DNA of 22,153 nucleotides from Bacillota bacterium. GTDB taxonomy: Bacteria; Bacillota; Clostridia; Peptostreptococcales; Natronincolaceae. Every line of letters begins with the position of its first letter. Position 1 is the stretch's first letter. The notes beneath the pieces are model-generated. The model searched no databases. It was not told where the DNA came from and saw only the letters and a program-made list of their open reading frames with translations. Where the stretch lies: positions 1-22,153 of the forward strand of contig JAEWHG010000056.1 of NCBI GenBank assembly GCA_023387935.1. Reading direction: 5' to 3'. This document shows, piece by piece, positions 8,166-15,971 of the stretch. Position numbers and translations under genes: made by a program.

Positions 8166-9428
8166 ATGAAATATAATAGCATAAATGAAGCAAATCAAGC
8201 AGTAATCAATAAAATTGTTTCGTCACAGCCTTATTTAATTGATGTGGTACCAGCAAAAAGTGTAATAAAAGAGTTAAACGGTAAGGTATTACTTCATGCA
8301 GGACCTCCAATTCAGTGGGAGCAAATGACTGAACCTATGAAAGGTTCTTGCTATGGAGCAGCTATATTTGAAGGCTGGGCAACTAACGAAGAAGAAGCAG
8401 ATAAAATGCTTTCAAATGGCGAAGTAGAGTTTATTCCATGCCACCATGTAGATGCAGTAGGCCCAATGGGTGGAATAACATCTGGTAATATGGCTGTATT
8501 GGTAGTAGAAAATAAAGATGGTGGAAATAGAGCATATTGCACAATGAACGAAGGTATCGGTAAAGTCTTAAGATTTGGCGCCTATGGCGAAGAGGTTGTT
8601 AATAGACTTCATTGGATGAAGGATGTTCTAGGACCTGCTTTATCAAAAGCACTTAAATTAATAGATGGTGGCATGAACTTAAATGTTTTAGTAGCTAAGG
8701 CAATAACAATGGGAGACGAGTTCCACCAAAGAAATATAGCAGCTTCTGCTCTATTTATGAAAGATATTATGCCTTTTATATTAAAAACTGATATAACTGA
8801 AAAAGACTTAGAAGATGTAACAAAGTTTCTAGCTGATACAGACCAATTTTTCTTAAATATTGCTATGGCTCTTAGTAAAGCAGTAATGGACTCTGCAAGA
8901 ACTATTCAAGAAGGAACGATTGTAACTGCCATGACTAGAAATGGTTATGAATTTGGAATAAGAGTTTCAGGAATGGGCGATCAGTGGTTTACAGCTCCTG
9001 TTAATACCCCAGAAGGACTGTTCTTTACTGGATACTCTCAGGAAGATGCCAACCCGGATATTGGAGATAGTGCTATTACAGAAGCCTTTGGTGTTGGTGG
9101 AATGGCAATGATTGCAGCTCCTGGCGTAACAAGATTCGTAGGTGCAGGTGGCTTTGATGCCGCACAAAATATTAGTAACGAAATGAAAGAAATATGTATA
9201 GACCATAATCCTAATTTCTCTATTCCAACTTGGGACTTTAAAGGTGCATGCCTAGGTATTGATATAAGAAAAGTTGTAGAAACAGGAATTACACCTCTTA
9301 TCAATACAGGAATTGCCCATAAGAAAGCTGGGGTTGGACAAGTAGGTGCAGGTACAGTTAGAGCTCCTCTTGGTTGCTTCACTAAAGCTTTAGAAGCATT
9401 AGTTGAAAAATATACAAGTGAAAAATAA
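8166..9428 (+). CDS. allG: Oxamate carbamoyltransferase subunit AllG (DUF1116, YlbE-like)
   Basis: A 420-residue DUF1116 protein. Recognisable segments are LLHAGPPIQWEQMTEPMKGSCYGAAIFEGWA, GPMGGITSGNMAV, NEGIGKVLRFGA, the central GDEFHQRN motif, and a C-terminal TAPVNTPEGLFFTGYS...DANPDIGDSAITE region. The many glycine motifs and the conserved DEFHQRN are typical of the family. It acts with AllF and AllH in carbamoyl-oxamate phosphorolysis. I chose ATG 8166 rather than the upstream in-frame GTG at 8157, because AGGAG at 8151-8155 is 10 bases from the ATG and only one base from the GTG. The gene follows allF after a 37-base gap. Confidence 0.87.
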   Translation: MKYNSINEANQAVINKIVSSQPYLIDVVPAKSVIKELNGKVLLHAGPPIQWEQMTEPMKGSCYGAAIFEGWATNEEEADKMLSNGEVEFIPCHHVDAVGPMGGITSGNMAVLVVENKDGGNRAYCTMNEGIGKVLRFGAYGEEVVNRLHWMKDVLGPALSKALKLIDGGMNLNVLVAKAITMGDEFHQRNIAASALFMKDIMPFILKTDITEKDLEDVTKFLADTDQFFLNIAMALSKAVMDSARTIQEGTIVTAMTRNGYEFGIRVSGMGDQWFTAPVNTPEGLFFTGYSQEDANPDIGDSAITEAFGVGGMAMIAAPGVTRFVGAGGFDAAQNISNEMKEICIDHNPNFSIPTWDFKGACLGIDIRKVVETGITPLINTGIAHKKAGVGQVGAGTVRAPLGCFTKALEALVEKYTSEK

Positions 9429-9430
9429 TA

Positions 9431-10330
9431 ATGATTAAACCATTATATTTAAGTAAAGAAATCTTTGAGCTTGCCTCTTTAGGCTCAGAGATTTCTTTAC
9501 ATAGTATATTTAACAGCAGTATAAATTTAGGATTGAATGGTTTTATTATAAATATAAGTGATAATCAGCATATTTTGCCTCCCTATGGAATTGTTCTTAA
9601 AAGCAAAGATTTTATAACTCTTAAAAATGAACTAAATAATAAAAATCTTAATCTAAATATAGATAACAATACACTCTCCATTAATAATATTACGATAGAC
9701 TTGATAAAAGTAGCTCAAAAATATATTTCTAGAATGGTAAAGACTACAAATAAGATACTGGATTCTAACATAGAAATACTGAAAAACAAGGTATTATACT
9801 CAGAAAAGAAAAATGGATTTAATATTGAAAGTAGTATAATTTTAAAAGCTATATCTACAAAAAACAATCTAGAAAAAGGTAATTTATATAATATGGCTAC
9901 CTTAGATTTTATTCTAAAATTAAACCAGTTAGAAGCATTCTTTTTTCATAACAACCACCACGAGAGCTTAAAGTATTTTTTAGGAAGAGGTATGGGGCTA
10001 ACTCCATCTGGAGATGATTTTTTAGTTGGTATGATGAGTGTTTTTTCTTTACATGGTATGTTTAAAGAAAGTATAATGCATATAAGAGATTTTATATTAA
10101 AAAATAAAGGTATCTACACAAATGATATTAGCGAACAGTTTTTAATTATGGCAACAGAAGATCAATTTAGTATCAGTATCATTCTATTAATAGATTATCT
10201 TACTAGAGAAGAGTTCGATGATGAAATTTTAAATAATGTATTGAACTATGGTGGAACCTCTGGAGTAGATATTATATTAGGGATAATATTTGCTACCCAT
10301 ATAATGAATAGGAGTGGTGTTAATGAGTAA
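9431..10330 (+). CDS. allH: Oxamate carbamoyltransferase subunit AllH (DUF2877, YlbF-like)
   Basis: A 299-residue DUF2877 protein. The family signature GRGMGLTPSGDDFLVGMM is at residues about 185-202; outside it the protein is lysine-, asparagine- and isoleucine-rich and weakly conserved, as usual for this subunit. It is the third component of the AllFGH oxamate carbamoyltransferase. The ATG lies only two bases after the allG stop and has no good Shine-Dalgarno, so translation is probably coupled to termination of allG. Its end overlaps the carbamate kinase start by 8 bases. A conserved C-terminal piece reads YGGTSGVDIILGI. Confidence 0.83.
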   Translation: MIKPLYLSKEIFELASLGSEISLHSIFNSSINLGLNGFIINISDNQHILPPYGIVLKSKDFITLKNELNNKNLNLNIDNNTLSINNITIDLIKVAQKYISRMVKTTNKILDSNIEILKNKVLYSEKKNGFNIESSIILKAISTKNNLEKGNLYNMATLDFILKLNQLEAFFFHNNHHESLKYFLGRGMGLTPSGDDFLVGMMSVFSLHGMFKESIMHIRDFILKNKGIYTNDISEQFLIMATEDQFSISIILLIDYLTREEFDDEILNNVLNYGGTSGVDIILGIIFATHIMNRSGVNE

Positions 10331-11255
10331 AATAATGATTGCATTGGGCGGTAATGCATTAGGAAATAGTCCTAAGGAACAATTAAAGCTAGTTAAAGAA
10401 ACTGCCAAGCCTATTGTAGATTTAATAGAAGAAGGTCATACTGTTGTTTTAGCCCACGGTAACGGACCACAGGTTGGTATGATAAACTCAGCATTTGAAA
10501 CTGCATCCAATATTGATGAGAAAATTCCAGAAATCCCTTTTCCAGAGTGCGGTGCAATGAGTCAAGGATATATAGGATATCATCTTCAAAATGCAATCGC
10601 ATTTGAACTAAAAAATAGAAATATTGATAAATCTGTAATATCCTTAGTAACTCAGGTAATAGTAGATGAAAATGATGAAGCTTTTATCAATCCCTCAAAG
10701 CCAATCGGTGGGTTTTACAGTAAAGAAGAAGCAGACAAATTGGCTGAAGAAAAAGGTTATGTTATGGTTGAAGATTCTGGAAGAGGATATAGAAGAGTAG
10801 TCCCTTCACCTAAGCCAATCGATATAGTTGAAAAGAATATTATCAATGATATTGTAAATAATGGCCATATAGTAATTGCTGTAGGTGGTGGAGGTATTCC
10901 AACAATAAAAAAGGGAAACGAACTCATTGGTACTCCAGCAGTTATTGATAAAGACTTAGCAAGTCAAAAATTAGCAGAACTTCTAGACTGTGATGCATTA
11001 TTCATCCTAACAGCTGTAGAAAAGGTCGCAATTAACTTTGGAAAGCCTAACCAAGTTAATTTAGATAAAATTACAGTAAGCGAAGCATTACAATATGTAC
11101 ATGAGGGTCATTTTGCCCCTGGTAGTATGCTCCCTAAGATACAGGCAGCTATAGACTTTGCGGAGTCAAAAAAAGGAAGAACTGCAATTATATCATCCTT
11201 AGAAAATGCTAAAAAAGCTATTTTAGGAGAAACAGGTACTAGAATTTATGCATAG
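10323..11255 (+). CDS. arcC: Carbamate kinase (AllK/ArcC)
   Basis: A 310-residue amino acid kinase-fold enzyme of usual carbamate kinase length. It catalyses carbamoyl phosphate plus ADP to ATP plus carbamate, which decays to ammonia and CO2. Motifs are MIALGGNALG at the N-terminus, LAHGNGPQVG, PECGAMSQGYIGYHLQNA, VVPSPKP, VIAVGGGGIP, the DKDLASQKLAELLDCDALFILTAVE nucleotide-site region, and GHFAPGSMLPKI near the C-terminus. As the last gene of the all operon it supplies the ATP yield of the pathway, corresponding to E. coli allK (ybcF). I chose ATG 10323 over the in-frame GTGs at 10314 and 10317, because AGGAG ending at 10314 is optimally spaced from it. It overlaps allH by 8 bases and is followed by a strong terminator. 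Confidence 0.92.
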   Translation: MSKIMIALGGNALGNSPKEQLKLVKETAKPIVDLIEEGHTVVLAHGNGPQVGMINSAFETASNIDEKIPEIPFPECGAMSQGYIGYHLQNAIAFELKNRNIDKSVISLVTQVIVDENDEAFINPSKPIGGFYSKEEADKLAEEKGYVMVEDSGRGYRRVVPSPKPIDIVEKNIINDIVNNGHIVIAVGGGGIPTIKKGNELIGTPAVIDKDLASQKLAELLDCDALFILTAVEKVAINFGKPNQVNLDKITVSEALQYVHEGHFAPGSMLPKIQAAIDFAESKKGRTAIISSLENAKKAILGETGTRIYA

Positions 11256-11281
11256 TTGTATAAATCTAAGTAATTCTATAA

Positions 11282-11324
11282 AAAAATCCCCATGTTCTTA
11301 GTTTTTAAGAACATGGGGATTTTT
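11282..11324. terminator. Bidirectional rho-independent terminator
   Basis: A perfect 19-bp stem (11282-11300 with 11306-11324) closes a 5-base loop. The outer arms are AAAAAT and ATTTTT, so a U-tract is present on both strands. It lies 26 bases after the carbamate kinase stop and 5 bases beyond the stop of the convergent activase gene, and serves both. Confidence 0.95.
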
Positions 11325-11329
11325 CTATC

Positions 11330-12313
11330 CTATGCTAACTTTTCTACATCATTATGAACTAGATTGCCCCACTTACCGCACTTATCTCCCCATCTTGCCA
11401 TAATCTGCCCATCTCTTAATATTTCTAGCACTTCACACATATTGGCACAGTCTACACACTCTATACCCTTTACATTGTATCCAGAATTAATAATATCGAA
11501 GCCTCTAAAAATTGTCTTATGTCCCTTCGCGGCATGTTCTTTCGCCAGTAGGCAGCATCCTATAGCACCCATAACATCGAAATGAGGCGGTACGTAAACT
11601 TCTAATCCAAGAGCTTCTTCAAAGGATTTCTTGATCCCTACATTGGCTGCCACTCCACCCTGAAATACTACTGGACCTTTTATTTCTTTTCCTTTCGCCA
11701 AGTTATTTAAATAATTTCTTACCATAGCATCACAGAGACCTTTAATAATGTCCTCTTGATTATGTCCTAGCTGCTGCTTGTGTATCATATCTGATTCTGC
11801 AAAAACTGCACATCTTCCAGCGATACGAACAGGATTTGTTGAATTCAAGGCTAGCCCTCCAAAATCCTTAATATCAATTCCCATACGGGCAGCTTGCCGA
11901 TCTAAAAAAGATCCTGTTCCTGCAGCACATACTGTATTCATAGAAAAATCACTTATGATTCCGTCCCTAAGCAAAATAATTTTAGAGTCCTGTCCACCAA
12001 TTTCTAATATGGTTCTTACACCGTCTACATAATTAAGAGCAGCTATTCCATGAGCCGTTATTTCATTTTTAACAACATCTGATCCAACGATCATAGAAGC
12101 TAAATGTCTACCACTTCCAGTTGTTCCAACGCCTTTTACAATAACTTCATCTTTTATTTTAGATTTTATTTCCTTTAGTCCTCTTTGTACAGCATCTATT
12201 GGCTTTCCACTGGTTCTAGTATATACCTTACTCATAATCTCTTTATTTTCATCCATTAGCACAACATTGGTACTAACAGAGCCTACATCAATACCCAGAT
12301 AACAATTTTTCAC
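11330..12313 (-). CDS. CoA-dehydratase-type activase (BadF/HgdC ATPase family)
   Basis: About 327 residues of the ASKHA-fold activase family. Visible motifs are YLGIDVGSVSTNVVL (phosphate 1), the EIGGQDSK segment (phosphate 2 region), NTVCAAGTGSFLDRQAARMG and GRCAVFAESDMIH, whose two cysteines are the [4Fe-4S] ligands shared across the dimer in HgdC, and FQGGVAANVG (adenosine region). Extra cysteines near the C-terminus (CVDCANMC and WGDKC) are unlike short HgdC proteins and may bind another cluster. A GTG start at 12313 is proposed because GGAG lies 10 bases upstream. The upstream open frame to 12361 would give 16 more residues and a longer overlap. It overlaps the preceding gene by 26 bases, so the three genes 14361-11330 form one operon. 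The probable role is ATP-driven electron transfer to the neighbouring HgdB-like proteins; the substrate is unknown. Confidence 0.85.
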   Translation of the reverse strand: MKNCYLGIDVGSVSTNVVLMDENKEIMSKVYTRTSGKPIDAVQRGLKEIKSKIKDEVIVKGVGTTGSGRHLASMIVGSDVVKNEITAHGIAALNYVDGVRTILEIGGQDSKIILLRDGIISDFSMNTVCAAGTGSFLDRQAARMGIDIKDFGGLALNSTNPVRIAGRCAVFAESDMIHKQQLGHNQEDIIKGLCDAMVRNYLNNLAKGKEIKGPVVFQGGVAANVGIKKSFEEALGLEVYVPPHFDVMGAIGCCLLAKEHAAKGHKTIFRGFDIINSGYNVKGIECVDCANMCEVLEILRDGQIMARWGDKCGKWGNLVHNDVEKLA

Positions 12314-13397
12314 CTTTACTTTGCTCCTTTCTCCTACGCAAAAGATCAACAAACGCTTCAAGTCTGGTCATAAAACCTGCCTCTCCTGTCATTTCATCTA
12401 CAATAAGGCATAGGTATGGAATATTATAGTCCTTTTCAATCGTAGGAAGTATACTTTGAGCTACTATTTCTGGCATACAGGTCAGAGGATAAACTTGAAT
12501 TATTCCGTCAAAGCCTTCCTTAGCAAATCTAACGGCATAGCCTATGGTTTCTCTAGCATGACCACCGATCATTGTCCTTAAATAGGGCTCTGATGCATCC
12601 CATGTTTCCTGCTCTCCCGTTAACCCTAATGGATGTAAAAACAGATGCTCTTTAGCCCAACGGCTTACTTTTAGAGACTTATCTATTTCTACACCTAAGC
12701 TACCCAGCTTTTTCTCTATATCCAAGTTTACAAAGGGCTCAATTATAGTATAAATTTCTCCGATAACACCAATTTTAATAACTTCTCTATTTATATCTTC
12801 CTCTAAACTTAATATTTTTTCTTTAGTTTTTTTGATCAACTTAGAAACTGCTTCGTATCCATAAACTAATCGAACAGCTTTATGAAATTCATCATAATAA
12901 CGATCTACAGCCCCTCTGTTTTTTTCTCTAGGCCTTTTGTAGTAGGTTGTATCCTCTAAATCATCTACCATGTTTAATATATTCATTGCCTTCTTTAAAG
13001 CCCTACCTATTTTATATGGATTTTTAGTACCTGTAAGTTTAAATATCCTATCAAAGAATGCTTTATAATCGCCTTGGGGTGGATCTAGTAGAATAACGTC
13101 TATATCATAACCAGCTTCACTTAATAGCTCTTTCTGTAGGATTGAATAATATCCAAAACGACAAGGTCCACAACTGCCAGTAATCACTATGGTATCTGCT
13201 CCCATATTTATGCTTTCTATGTAGTTGCCTATATTAACCTTTAGAGGAAGACAAATAGATTCTGGCGAATATTTTATCCCAATATTTAAAGTATCTTTGG
13301 TACATATGGGCGGAACTACCACATCAACACCTAACTCCTCCAATAATACTTTTGCAGCAACATATTGATTACCCATGTGCGGAAAGGTTACTTTCAT
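12288..13397 (-). CDS. HgdB-like 2-hydroxyacyl-CoA dehydratase/activase-related protein
   Basis: A 369-residue cysteine protein of the 2-hydroxyglutaryl-CoA dehydratase superfamily, in the group called acyl-CoA dehydratase activase-related. Candidate cluster cysteines lie in PPICTKD, ESICLPLK, GSCGPCRFGYY, YPLTCMPE and PYLCLIVDE. The end carries DEMTGEAGFMTRLEAFVDLLRRRK, shared almost motif for motif with the next upstream gene. In many Clostridia this region is part of a very large fused activase; here it is a separate gene. ATG 13397 is preferred over ATG 13415 because a GGAGG lies 7 bases before it. It overlaps the upstream gene by 29 bases and the activase by 26. Function is inferred from family only: a metal-cluster partner of the activase, reaction unknown. 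Confidence 0.78.
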   Translation of the reverse strand: MKVTFPHMGNQYVAAKVLLEELGVDVVVPPICTKDTLNIGIKYSPESICLPLKVNIGNYIESINMGADTIVITGSCGPCRFGYYSILQKELLSEAGYDIDVILLDPPQGDYKAFFDRIFKLTGTKNPYKIGRALKKAMNILNMVDDLEDTTYYKRPREKNRGAVDRYYDEFHKAVRLVYGYEAVSKLIKKTKEKILSLEEDINREVIKIGVIGEIYTIIEPFVNLDIEKKLGSLGVEIDKSLKVSRWAKEHLFLHPLGLTGEQETWDASEPYLRTMIGGHARETIGYAVRFAKEGFDGIIQVYPLTCMPEIVAQSILPTIEKDYNIPYLCLIVDEMTGEAGFMTRLEAFVDLLRRRKEQSKGEKLLSGY

Positions 13398-14361
13398 GGT
13401 TCTTCCTCCATTCAATCATATCTAAAAATGCTTCTATTCTCGTATTTATGCCAGCTTCCCCTGTATGCTCGTCTATTGTTAATAATAGAAAAGGAATTTT
13501 ACCTTCTTTTCTAGATTTTCTTTCAAATAAATCTTGTATTATTGAGTCAATCCCGCATCCAAAGGAAGATAAATAAATAACACCATCTACCTCCTTTGTA
13601 TTCGCTAAATACATAGAAGTGCCTAAAATCTTTCTTCCAAAGCTCCAAAACATCTTTTTCTCTAGTTCATCTGCATATTTATTTATAATTTTAAAGTCAA
13701 GCATCTCTGGTACAATAACATCAACTTTACTTTGCTTTAGCTTGTTAATTAAATTCATAGAGCTGTAGCTATCATACATATTGTAAGTATGACCTACAAC
13801 TGCTATTCTTTTATGATCTATTGAAGCACTCGTATTTTTGTTACAATCTGAAATTTTTCCATCTATAGGGAGATATCCCTCCTTGATGATACGTTTATAC
13901 ATTTCATAACTTTTTAGAGCCTCGGCATATGCTCTTTTGATTTTACCTTTGTCATCCGTAATGTAATATCCAAATTTATATATGGTATCCTCTAAATTTT
14001 TTCTTGATTTATTAAAATTAATCTCTATGTCAATTAGGGGTGGAAGATCGCTAATTGAATGCAGAACCATTTCTGGAAGTCCACAAAACTTTGGACATAT
14101 ATATTCTTTTTCATAAACACTCATCATCTTTGGAAGAAAAATATAATCTACTCGATCTCTCAAATCTATTATATGACCATTGAATATTTTCACAGGAAGG
14201 CAGGATTCATCAACAGTGTTCTTTACGCCTTGATCTAATATTTTTTTATTTGTGGGATTAGATAAAACAACCTCTGCTCCTAAGCTTTCATAAAAAGTTT
14301 TCCATAGTGGATAATAGTCATAAAACCAGAGACCTCTTGGAATACCAATTTTTTTTGCCAT
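13369..14361 (-). CDS. DUF2229/CoA-activase-related HgdB-like protein
   Basis: A 330-residue protein resembling the DUF2229 (CoA enzyme activase) region. It starts MAKKIGIPRGLWFYDYYPLW and contains NTVDESCLPVKIFNGH, EYICPKFCGLPE and SSFGCGIDSIIQD, each with a possible cluster cysteine. It ends with TIDEHTGEAGINTRIEAFLDMIEWRK. The last motif shows that it is a distant paralogue of the next gene, so the pair may form a heterodimer, like the two subunits of HgdAB-type enzymes. ATG 14361 has an ideal AAGGAGG six bases upstream, so the longer frame to 14400 is not needed. It is the first of three overlapping genes that end with the activase. The substrate cannot be told. Confidence 0.76.
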   Translation of the reverse strand: MAKKIGIPRGLWFYDYYPLWKTFYESLGAEVVLSNPTNKKILDQGVKNTVDESCLPVKIFNGHIIDLRDRVDYIFLPKMMSVYEKEYICPKFCGLPEMVLHSISDLPPLIDIEINFNKSRKNLEDTIYKFGYYITDDKGKIKRAYAEALKSYEMYKRIIKEGYLPIDGKISDCNKNTSASIDHKRIAVVGHTYNMYDSYSSMNLINKLKQSKVDVIVPEMLDFKIINKYADELEKKMFWSFGRKILGTSMYLANTKEVDGVIYLSSFGCGIDSIIQDLFERKSRKEGKIPFLLLTIDEHTGEAGINTRIEAFLDMIEWRKNHESNLSAHG

Positions 14362-14422
14362 AAAACCCCTCCTTTTTAGCACCTTCAGTATTATTGCCAA
14401 GTATTATGGTTTATATACTGAT

Positions 14423-15829
14423 CTAAACTAAGGGTCTTATTAATATTCCGAGTTTTTCTTTGATTCTTTGTAATAATGAACGATTATTGTAATCTTTCAA
14501 TATGATTTCCTTACTATTTTCTATGCTCTTATGCAGATCTTTAATCATATTACTAGACTGTTTTGTATCAAATAATATTGCAATTAACTCGCAATCTAAA
14601 TATTGGCTCCTCATGTTAAAATTTGCAGATCCAACAGATACTATTTCTTCGTCTACAACAACAATCTTTGAATGCAGAAACCCATCCCCATATAGATATA
14701 CTTTCACATTGCTATTTAAAAGCTCATTATAAAATGAAGCATTTACCCACCCTACTAAAAAGTGGTCTGGGTTTTTAGGTAATATTATCTTTACGTCCAC
14801 ACCCCTTAAAACAGCCAATTTGATGCCATTCATCATAGTATCATTTAATACAAGATACGGTGTAACGATATATAGATTTTCCTTTGCAGATTCTATTATG
14901 GACAAATAAGCCTGATTCGTTATATTTAAATGGTTTTCATACTTACATGCAACAATTTCTATAGGAAGAATGTTATCAGTTGTCGTTCTTGGAAAATATC
15001 TAGTATCTATTAACTCTTCTCCACTAATATAGTGCCAATCATCTAAAAAAGCTTTTTGCATATCCTTAACTGCTTCTCCTTTTATTTTTACTAAAGTATC
15101 CTTCCAATTTCCTATTTCATCATCTCTACCTAAATACTCATCCCCTATGTTAATTCCTCCCGTAAATCCTACGGCTCCATCTATTATTACTATTTTTCTA
15201 TGGTTACGGCGATTAAGCTTTCCTTTCATTATAGACTGCCAAATACCATCGTATGATTTTATACCCACTCCTGCTTTCTGTAGTTCCTTAATATAATTTT
15301 TCTTTAACCCTATAGACCCAATCCCATCATAAATAACTCTAACCTCTACGCCTTCTTTAGCCTTTTTAATCAATAATTCTTTTAGTTTTTGGCCTATTTT
15401 ATCATTGCGCAATATAAAAAACTCAATATGTATATGATTCTTAGCCTTGTATATTTCTTCTATCATTTCATCAAACATAGTTTTCTCATCATATATTAAT
15501 AGTGCCTCATTATGTAATGTAATAGGTGCACTTACAATATTTTTCTCTGTATCAGTGTTACTTGTCATTCTTACATTTCTATATACTTGAAAAAATGTAA
15601 AAATAAAAAAAACAGTGAAAATAGTCATTATTAAGTATACACCACTTACAATAAATGGATTTTTAATAAATTGTATACTTATAAGGAATATGATCAGCAA
15701 AACTGTAAAGCTTAATAAATATGGATACATATTTACAAATAGTTTATAGTTAACTGGTCCAATTAAGTTAAAATAAACGATTATTGATATTATTCCTATT
15801 AAAAGTATTTTTAAAAAATCAATGAACAT
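14423..15829 (-). CDS. cls: Cardiolipin synthase (phospholipase D family)
   Basis: A 468-residue membrane-anchored enzyme that joins two phosphatidylglycerols to give cardiolipin and glycerol. Three hydrophobic N-terminal helices fill about residues 1-85. Two complete phospholipase D HKD motifs follow: HRKIVIIDGAVGFTGG with H210, and HSKIVVVDEEIVSVGSANF with H386. The segments GNWKDTLVKIKGEAV and RSQYLDCEL are typical for Cls. I placed the start at ATG 15829, because TGGAGGAAAC lies just upstream and the 42 extra residues of the longer frame would include the terminator hairpin of the preceding gene. It is separated from that gene by the terminator, so it has its own promoter. The downstream activase-related operon begins 61 bases after its stop with no terminator visible between, so read-through is possible. 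Confidence 0.92.
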   Translation of the reverse strand: MFIDFLKILLIGIISIIVYFNLIGPVNYKLFVNMYPYLLSFTVLLIIFLISIQFIKNPFIVSGVYLIMTIFTVFFIFTFFQVYRNVRMTSNTDTEKNIVSAPITLHNEALLIYDEKTMFDEMIEEIYKAKNHIHIEFFILRNDKIGQKLKELLIKKAKEGVEVRVIYDGIGSIGLKKNYIKELQKAGVGIKSYDGIWQSIMKGKLNRRNHRKIVIIDGAVGFTGGINIGDEYLGRDDEIGNWKDTLVKIKGEAVKDMQKAFLDDWHYISGEELIDTRYFPRTTTDNILPIEIVACKYENHLNITNQAYLSIIESAKENLYIVTPYLVLNDTMMNGIKLAVLRGVDVKIILPKNPDHFLVGWVNASFYNELLNSNVKVYLYGDGFLHSKIVVVDEEIVSVGSANFNMRSQYLDCELIAILFDTKQSSNMIKDLHKSIENSKEIILKDYNNRSLLQRIKEKLGILIRPLV

Positions 15830-15921
15830 AATGTTTCCTCCAGAAGTTAAAATATATACTATAATATTGTCCAATGTTATAGACTTTAACCTTAATAATT
15901 TTTTAAGAAAAATATGCACAA

Positions 15922-15946
15922 AAAAAAGCAGCTTAGCTGCTTTTTT
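15922..15946. terminator. Rho-independent terminator after the diguanylate cyclase gene
   Basis: AAAAAAGCAGC (15922-15932) pairs with GCTGCTTTTTT (15936-15946) around a TTA loop, an 11-bp stem with A/U arms on both sides. On the minus strand it lies about 25 bases after the GGDEF gene stop and ends the topB-cyclase transcript. Confidence 0.85.
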
Positions 15947-15971
15947 ACTTAGCATTTTTTCTCTACAGTTA

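Noticed and set aside
9038..9382. 114-codon minus-strand open frame inside allG
   Set aside because: It is antisense to a well-conserved coding sequence and has no recognisable domain; it is explained by codon bias of the real gene.
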